Below are positions 60,503 through 64,000 of a DNA stretch of 64,000 nucleotides, one piece after another. The notes below the pieces were generated by a model that saw only the letters and a list, made by a program, of their open reading frames with translations, was not told the DNA's origin and ran no database searches. A program made the translations under genes and the position numbers. Each line of letters begins with the position of its first letter. Positions within the stretch are counted from its first letter, which is position 1. The DNA is from Apostichopus japonicus (taxonomy: Eukaryota; Echinodermata; Holothuroidea; Aspidochirotida; Stichopodidae), in NCBI RefSeq assembly GCF_037975245.1, contig NC_092567.1, positions 15,495,876 to 15,559,875 on the forward strand, given 5' to 3'.

Positions 60503-63281
60503 CACAAGTACCTCTGATTTTAAGAGCCAACGTGGATCTCGCTTTGGTTCCATCAGATTTAAGATGCTCAATAGTATAGAACCCTTCTTGTTCATGTTGG
60601 ATATTCTTTATGACAAGGGACAAGTCTTCTTTTATATCGTAAATATCGTGTCTCCATACAAGTGTCTTTCCATTGACGAGTTCTGCAATTGGTTTCGTGT
60701 AAGGAGTGGTACCAAAATACCATTTACCGTCGGCCTTTCTTTCTATTCCACAGTTGATAATGACTTCACTTCCTTTTTCTACTAACATATCCTCTCGACA
60801 TTTGAATATGGCAGCTGCGCCGGTAAAAAAAAAACAATTAAAATATGTAATTTTTCTGTTGAATAACAGTTGTAAGGAAAAACAATACATTGACACGAAT
60901 CTCTACTAACTATTCGATACCCTAAAAGGCTTGCAAATGAAAACATACTTTCTCTTTGATTTTATTTACATCATCATTCTGTCATATTACTTCCTCGAGG
61001 CTTCATCACATTAAAATTAAAGCTTTTTCTGTCTACATTAGAAATCGAGTAGACTGTTTACCGAAATATGCTGTTGAGTAAGTTATACTTATCTTACCTT
61101 TTACTTATTAGAAAAAGTCATTAAACATAAAAGAAATGCGATTTCCATTTGTAATCAAATATACAGAATCTTACCCTTCTAAGCATAAGAAGTTTCAAAT
61201 GTTAAATCACAGTGAATCAAATTTTCAAATGATTTATTAAAAACAAGAAAACATAAATGCTCATCTACGAATGTCAAAATTAATAAAAACGTGAAAATGA
61301 TAATAATCACACAAGTTGCTTTGAAGCACAACCCTGTCGTTCGTTACTATTATTGTGATTAACAGTGTCGAAAGATCGTAAATGTTCCAATGAGATGAAT
61401 GAATGATAGTAATAGAAAGTGTACGTAGTGCATTGAGCAACACCACGTTCATTAGCCAAAGGGATCTGATGCAAAGCAAACTTCATGGTCCTATGAGTTG
61501 GATCGCTGATCTCATGGATTTTGAACATTGCCTATTCTGCTGATTCGAGGCTTCCAATAACCTCTGCTTCTAGAACATTACGCCTATATGTTTGTTTCCA
61601 TGGATGATTAACGACATTAGCCTAATATTAAAAACATAAACACTGGTTTCAACACTAGCATTGCAAAACGAGGTTATCGTTATTGCTCGCACCGTTTTAA
61701 TTGTATGCCCTATTTAGAAAGTTTGCTTTCTCAGAAATTTGTTCATCGTTTACCAGGGGAGGGGGATTGTTTACACCGAGGGGCTTGTTGTCATAACAAG
61801 CCTGATCTGATTCGTTTGATTTGTCTTAGCTTAGGCAGCTGGGATTACACTTACCGATCTTATTTCGTCTTTTTCAACTAATATTCATCCACCGGTATAT
61901 TATATATTGTTTAAAACACGGTCAGTTGACTAGAACGGGCCAATCAGATTCGATAATTTTTAACAAATAGGAATGAACGACTGTTACACAAAGTAAATTA
62001 TTCAATACAACTAGCGTACATTGCCTTTGAAGGTCTACATCTTGCAAATCTTGATAGAGGTAAATCATCATTTGTTAGGATAAGATATCTGCTAAAGGGG
62101 ACACGCCTTGATTAAGGTCTAAAGCAAAAGACTATGGAACATTCATCCTTTTAAGAGGTTTTTTTTTGTCCTACCTTTTAATTTATACACATATGATGAG
62201 ACATTGGTAATCAAAACGGTGCAATTACCTGCAAGGTAATGGAACTCTTGTGATAGACTATGTGAATGGTAACATGTATGTCAATTAAGTTTGATATTCG
62301 TACAATATAGACATGCCCACGCATTAAAGGGTTCATTCAACAACAAGTTCATGAAGACGACATTTTATCTGTTAAGGTACCATCTGCATGAAAATAAATG
62401 TATTGCAAAAGTACCTCTGATTGTAAGACCCAACGTGGATCTTTCTTTGGTGCCATCAGCTTTAAGATGCTCAATTGTGTATGATCCTTCCTGTTTGTGT
62501 TGAACATTCTTTATAACAAGTGATGCATCTTCGTTTATGTCGTAAACATTGTAGTCCTGTATTAGTATTTTTCCATGCACAATTTCTGCGATGAGGTTGG
62601 AATTGGGAGGGGTTCCGAAGTACCATTTGCCATTGGCCTTCTCTCCTAGTAAACAGTTAATTCTGACTTCACTTCCTCTTTGAACTAATATATCGTTTGG
62701 GCAATTCAATGAAGTAACTGTTCAGGTTAAAAAAAAGGTGTCATTTATTACAATTTTACAACATCAGTTAAATAAATAAATTAATACAAAACAAGATAGA
62801 TCAGCAAACATTTGTCTGCAGCGGTACCAGTCCCATTTTTTGCTACACATAACATTATTAACAAAAATACGAAAGAAAATACGGTAACCAGTTTATTTTG
62901 CATGGTTATTTCGCCTAAAATTACTTCTCATATTTTTCTAGACAATTGAGCGAAAAGGAAGTTAGCAGGAAATCTTTTATTTCAAGCAGAAAGTTTGCTT
63001 AATGACTAACATATATTTTGAGAAAAAAAAATAAGTCATATTGCTCAATGCCTGTTCCCTTTATGAAGATAGTTTGAAGAACCGAGCAAATATGAGGTGA
63101 TCTTTAAGACAATTTCAAGTATAACATATGTACACATCATATCAAATTAAATATAACTTATTTTAAAATTTCATTTTTCTTTAGGTCTAAACTTAGTTTA
63201 CTATCAACAGTTACCTAATAAAGACAGTTTCGCGAAGGCGAATATCAGTATAGCTTTTGTTGCCAACTTGATGATGCACAT
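47806..63281 (-). CDS. Membrane receptor with 13 Ig-like modules, a transmembrane helix and a cytoplasmic NACHT domain (spliced)
   Basis: Assembled from 20 minus-strand exons, each with AG and GT borders and all junctions in phase 1: signal peptide (63281-63215), 13 Ig exons, four short cassettes, a TM exon (49676-49590) and a terminal NACHT exon (49169-47806). The sum is 5,715 nt, exactly 1,905 codons, without an internal stop. The predicted topology is an extracellular Ig array with a cytoplasmic NTPase. NACHT proteins are STAND-class oligomerising switches in innate immunity; NLRs normally detect ligands with cytosolic LRRs, and none is seen here. By inference the Ig array replaces the LRR sensor. 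Whether all exons are used together is unknown: any subset would stay in frame, so alternative splicing is possible. Two adjacent genes is a less likely alternative, since only one signal-peptide exon and one TM/NACHT end were found. Confidence 0.75.
49590..49676 (-). CDS. Transmembrane exon of the Ig-NACHT receptor
   Basis: An 87-nt exon, phase 1 at both ends (acceptor TATCTTTCAG, donor CCTG|GTATG), too short and lacking a Met to appear as an ORF. It encodes SYSVLAWLAGILATIPVTGF then YLAWPSQPG: a hydrophobic run of about 23 residues without charges, suited to one membrane span. It joins the Ig13 stalk (VSEYV) to the NACHT linker (GKTSLTEAY). Confidence 0.85.
50275..50607 (-). CDS. Ig module 13 (membrane-proximal) plus stalk
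   Basis: Longest Ig exon (333 nt). It contains YTCRDTV, C-x15-C to IINCNL, the core VKWYRG and EGVYIVEH, so the F strand has Val where Cys is expected. An extra Cys lies in VANCKI. After the usual domain end (KIEG) it runs on through SASFRSLVSEYVG, a short stalk leading to the TM exon. The acceptor is CTCTTTAAG and the donor is GTGG|GTGAG. It is nearly identical to module 12 in its first half. Confidence 0.85.
50960..51253 (-). CDS. Ig module 12 (chimeric between neighbours)
   Basis: 294 nt. It contains LTCRDTV, IISCYL, VKWYRG and EGTYYVEY. From the A strand to about the E strand it is nearly identical to module 13, including VANCKI. The last part (YYVEYVTPDG... RMVDIYIRG) is nearly identical to module 11. 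The donor is AGAG|GTAAC and the acceptor is TTCTTTAAG. Confidence 0.87.
51611..51910 (-). CDS. Ig module 11
   Basis: 300 nt. It contains LNCPKTV, IIKCGF, VKWYMK and EGSYYVEY, with an extra Cys in the C-C' region (PQCPVATIEG). The acceptor is TTTACAG and the donor is AGAG|GTAAC. Its last third and the following intron are duplicated in module 12. Confidence 0.87.
52891..53193 (-). CDS. Ig module 10
   Basis: 303 nt. It contains LNCPRKV, VISCAL, VTWYVG and EGFYTVEY, ending VAVYIKG. NVTW is a potential N-glycosylation site in the C strand. The acceptor is TTGAAAG and the donor is AAAG|GTAAC. Confidence 0.88.
53931..54233 (-). CDS. Ig module 9
   Basis: 303 nt. It contains LHCPEEV, TISCIL, VTWYFA and EGTYTIEY, ending ITVKTSG. 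It carries three N-x-T/S type sequons, including NGT and NVT. The acceptor is TTCTCAAG and the donor is TCAG|GTATT. Confidence 0.87.
54711..55013 (-). CDS. Ig module 8
   Basis: 303 nt. It contains LNCPEEV, KVICDL, VKWYHG and EGMYTVVQ, ending ILVKKIG. The acceptor is TTGTCAAAG and the donor is ATAG|GTAAC. Confidence 0.87.
55343..55654 (-). CDS. Ig module 7
   Basis: 312 nt with a slightly longer N-terminal lead-in (NKPDSGSFLRCSKEA) than the others. It contains TISCEL, VTWYFG and EGFYTVQH, ending DVLIKG. The acceptor was placed at CAAAACTCAG because it restores phase 1 and follows a T-rich tract. The nearer TAG at about 55640 would break the phase. Confidence 0.78.
56041..56100 (-). CDS. Short cassette exon c (60 nt)
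   Basis: Phase 1 to phase 1, encoding GIIKTIIPGWFTNLMNEITA then the split Gly. The acceptor is TTTCTCTAGAG and the donor is GCGG|GTATG. The C-terminal TAG signature and the sequence around the donor are shared with cassette b, so the two are duplicates. It has no recognised domain and could be a linker or an alternatively used piece. Confidence 0.5.
56252..56308 (-). CDS. Short cassette exon b (57 nt)
   Basis: Phase 1 to phase 1, encoding QTIGDYFKYMFTKFKITA then the split Gly. The acceptor is GATTTTTTTCCAG and the donor is GCGG|GTATG. The polypyrimidine tract is strong. It is related to cassette exons a and c. Confidence 0.55.
56524..56598 (-). CDS. Half-Ig remnant exon (F-G strands only, 75 nt)
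   Basis: Phase 1 to phase 1 with borders CTTAAAG and ACG|GTACT. It encodes SATVEHYSFLTERGEESKA, which aligns with the last quarter of an Ig module (compare TVEYYSTDGR). The A-E strands are missing. It may be a decayed module whose acceptor moved, or a real short exon. Confidence 0.45.
57057..57092 (-). CDS. Short cassette exon a (36 nt)
   Basis: Phase 1 to phase 1, encoding QTTHSQSMLTA then the split Gly. The acceptor is TCTTTTCAG and the donor is GCTG|GTATG. It shares the QT start with cassette b and the TAG end with cassettes b and c. It is tiny, so the confidence rests on the splice sites and on the family resemblance. Confidence 0.45.
57647..57952 (-). CDS. Ig module 6
   Basis: 306 nt. 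It contains LHCPNVV, TINCHL, VKWYFG and EGFYTVEY, ending VIIEING. The acceptor is TCTTTAAAG and the donor is AATG|GTACT. It is closest to module 5. Confidence 0.87.
58205..58362 (-). CDS. Possible alternative 3' end: read-through tail with a second membrane span
   Basis: Reading through the module 5 donor stays open for about 52 codons. It encodes YFVSIKIMFLLLFLLVLLLF and FFNILDVDF, a strong single membrane span with a short tail and a stop at 58205. An unspliced transcript ending here would give a five-Ig membrane protein without NACHT. No AATAAA was seen close by, which weakens the case. Confidence 0.35.
58363..58665 (-). CDS. Ig module 5
   Basis: 303 nt. It contains TRCPEKV, TINCHL, VNWYFG and EGFYTVEY, ending ALKVNG. 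Two extra cysteines occur (SPNCYPI and EQCTVA). The donor AATG|GTACT is used for the full-length form. If it is skipped, translation continues into a hydrophobic segment and stops at 58205. Confidence 0.87.
59366..59668 (-). CDS. Ig module 4
   Basis: 303 nt. It contains LDCPEEV, TINCGL, VRWYNG and EGVYLVEH, ending VAVKISG. NGT and NLT sequons follow the core Trp. The acceptor is CTTTCTAAG and the donor is TCGG|GTAAT. Confidence 0.87.
59928..60230 (-). CDS. Ig module 3
   Basis: 303 nt. It contains VECPKEM, TINCGL, VKWYSG and AGQYTSER, the most divergent F strand of the array but still without Cys. It ends INVKG. The acceptor is CTGTTAAAG and the donor is AAAG|GTACC. Confidence 0.87.
60469..60500. 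repeat. (AT)n microsatellite in the intron beside Ig module 2
   Basis: About 30 bases of AT repeat, only some 12 bases from the module 2 donor. Length variation here could affect splicing of that exon. Confidence 0.9.
60512..60814 (-). CDS. Ig module 2
   Basis: 303 nt. It contains FKCREDM, IINCGI, GKWYFG and EGFYTIEH, ending ALKIRG. The acceptor is TTACCGGCGCAG and the donor is AGAG|GTACT. The exon and its downstream intron are a duplicate of module 1. Confidence 0.88.
60815..62414 (-). other. Long intron between Ig modules 1 and 2
   Basis: About 1.6 kb with no recognised exon. The part next to module 1 (about 62285-62400) is copied in the intron below module 2 (about 60361-60460). No other Ig exon was found in it. 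Confidence 0.55.
62415..62717 (-). CDS. Ig module 1 (membrane-distal)
   Basis: 303 nt. It contains LNCPNDI, RINCLL, GKWYFG and EGSYTIEH, ending GLTIRG. The acceptor is CCTGAACAG and the donor is AGAG|GTACT. It joins the signal-peptide exon in phase 1 (the split codon reads Val). Its sequence is closest to module 2. Confidence 0.88.
63215..63281 (-). CDS. Signal-peptide exon of the Ig-NACHT receptor (start codon)
   Basis: It encodes MCIIKLATKAILIFAFAKLS LL then the first base of the next codon: a basic n-region, a hydrophobic core (AILIFAFAKLSLL) and a phase-1 donor TTAG|GTAAC. Placement directly upstream of the first Ig exon, and the matching phase, make this the best start. A 5' UTR exon upstream was not identified. 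Cleavage probably falls near the exon boundary. Confidence 0.72.
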
Positions 63282-64000
63282 GGTAGACAATGAGCGTTAC
63301 TGGGTGAGATTATCTGGTGAAAAAATTAAACATTATTTTAAAATGATATTAGTGGTCAAACAAATGCAAGGAGTTATTCACCAACAGTATTTTAAATGTT
63401 CATGCTTCATGAAACAGAACTGTCAGCTACAGAAAAAGGAGACAATAGAACTAACAGTTATCTTTACTTTAAGATAATATTTTTTATAAAGAAGTGCTTT
63501 AGAAATATCTAGTGATATTCCTCCCCGTTTAGAAGACATCGTGGTTCACAAGAAATGCCAAATAAATATATAGAATTCAGTAATTGCAGTATCATATAAA
63601 TTTAACCAGTAAAAAAAAACCTTGACAGAAATCATGCATATGTAGCTCGATGATGTCAAGTAATAGTGCAAATGAAAAAATAAGCAAAAGGAAAATGTGT
63701 TTTTCCTTAAAAGTTGAGTACAATCATACGATATTAACTTTGCAGATGTCTCGCTTGAGTTCAACGCTGGAGGTACATTCACACCACTGCTACCCCATCA
63801 AATGAGTGAGGTGTTGCATAACGTTTACGCGTTCCAGCAGAGCAAATGGCGATCGAGGGAATGAAGCATGTTGAATTGATAGCAATCTATTTGCATGTTC
63901 TGAATTGATACAGTCTATTAAGAACTACGGGAAGCCCGAACGTGTTTGCTGATGAATTTCGGTAACAAACTTCCGAAGTAGATTGAATGTTTCTTATTCT
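63282..64000. other. Upstream flank of the Ig-NACHT gene
   Basis: Presumed 5' UTR and promoter side. I see no clear TATA box, further Ig exon or other gene. A 78-residue open frame at 63546-63782 (minus) resembles nothing known. Confidence 0.4.

Overview
This is a eukaryotic, animal-type window: AT-rich, with GT-AG introns, tRNA-derived SINEs, cut-and-paste DNA transposons and a DIRS-type tyrosine-recombinase retrotransposon. An expanded-looking innate-immunity gene with a NACHT domain, a conserved NDR kinase and the SINE-rich background fit a marine invertebrate deuterostome. An echinoderm (perhaps a sea cucumber) is my best guess, but the species cannot be fixed from the sequence alone. No bacterial-type features, rRNA genes or functional tRNA genes were recognised.

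Layout. Positions 1 to about 14,540 carry no recognised exon. They hold repeats, including a DNA transposon at 1520-2302, a 309-bp hairpin derivative of DIRS at 4258-4566, and a nearly full-length decayed DIRS element at 7438-13825 with two SINEs nested in it. This stretch is probably a long first or second intron of the next gene, or its 5' flank. Positions 14,542-25,077 (+) hold eight exons of an NDR/STK38-family kinase; the N-terminal MOB-binding exon(s) were not found. Positions 25,078 to about 42,000 are gene-poor: a minisatellite, several MITE-like elements, a nested cluster of CAG...CTG-ended transposons (34,121-37,568) and SINEs. Positions 42,056-43,069 (+) hold an intronless SLC35G/EamA-type multi-pass transporter. 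Positions 43,686-44,663 hold a decayed hAT transposon, and 46,869-47,166 a second SINE type.

The most interesting locus is on the minus strand, 63,281 to 47,806. A signal-peptide exon is followed by 13 immunoglobulin-like exons, four short cassette exons, a membrane-proximal stalk and a transmembrane exon. The last exon is a single large exon encoding a NACHT NTPase that ends without LRRs. Every junction is phase 1. The exons I delimited join into an open frame of 5,715 nt (1,904 residues plus stop), and no exon contains an in-frame stop. The predicted product is a cell-surface Ig receptor with a cytoplasmic NACHT domain, whereas NLR proteins are usually cytosolic. All 13 Ig modules lack the canonical F-strand cysteine and instead carry an invariant C-x15-C pair in the A and B strands. 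The array shows recent tandem exon duplication, a chimeric exon, a half-decayed Ig exon and a possible alternative membrane-anchored ending. This is the best candidate for an undescribed system in the window.
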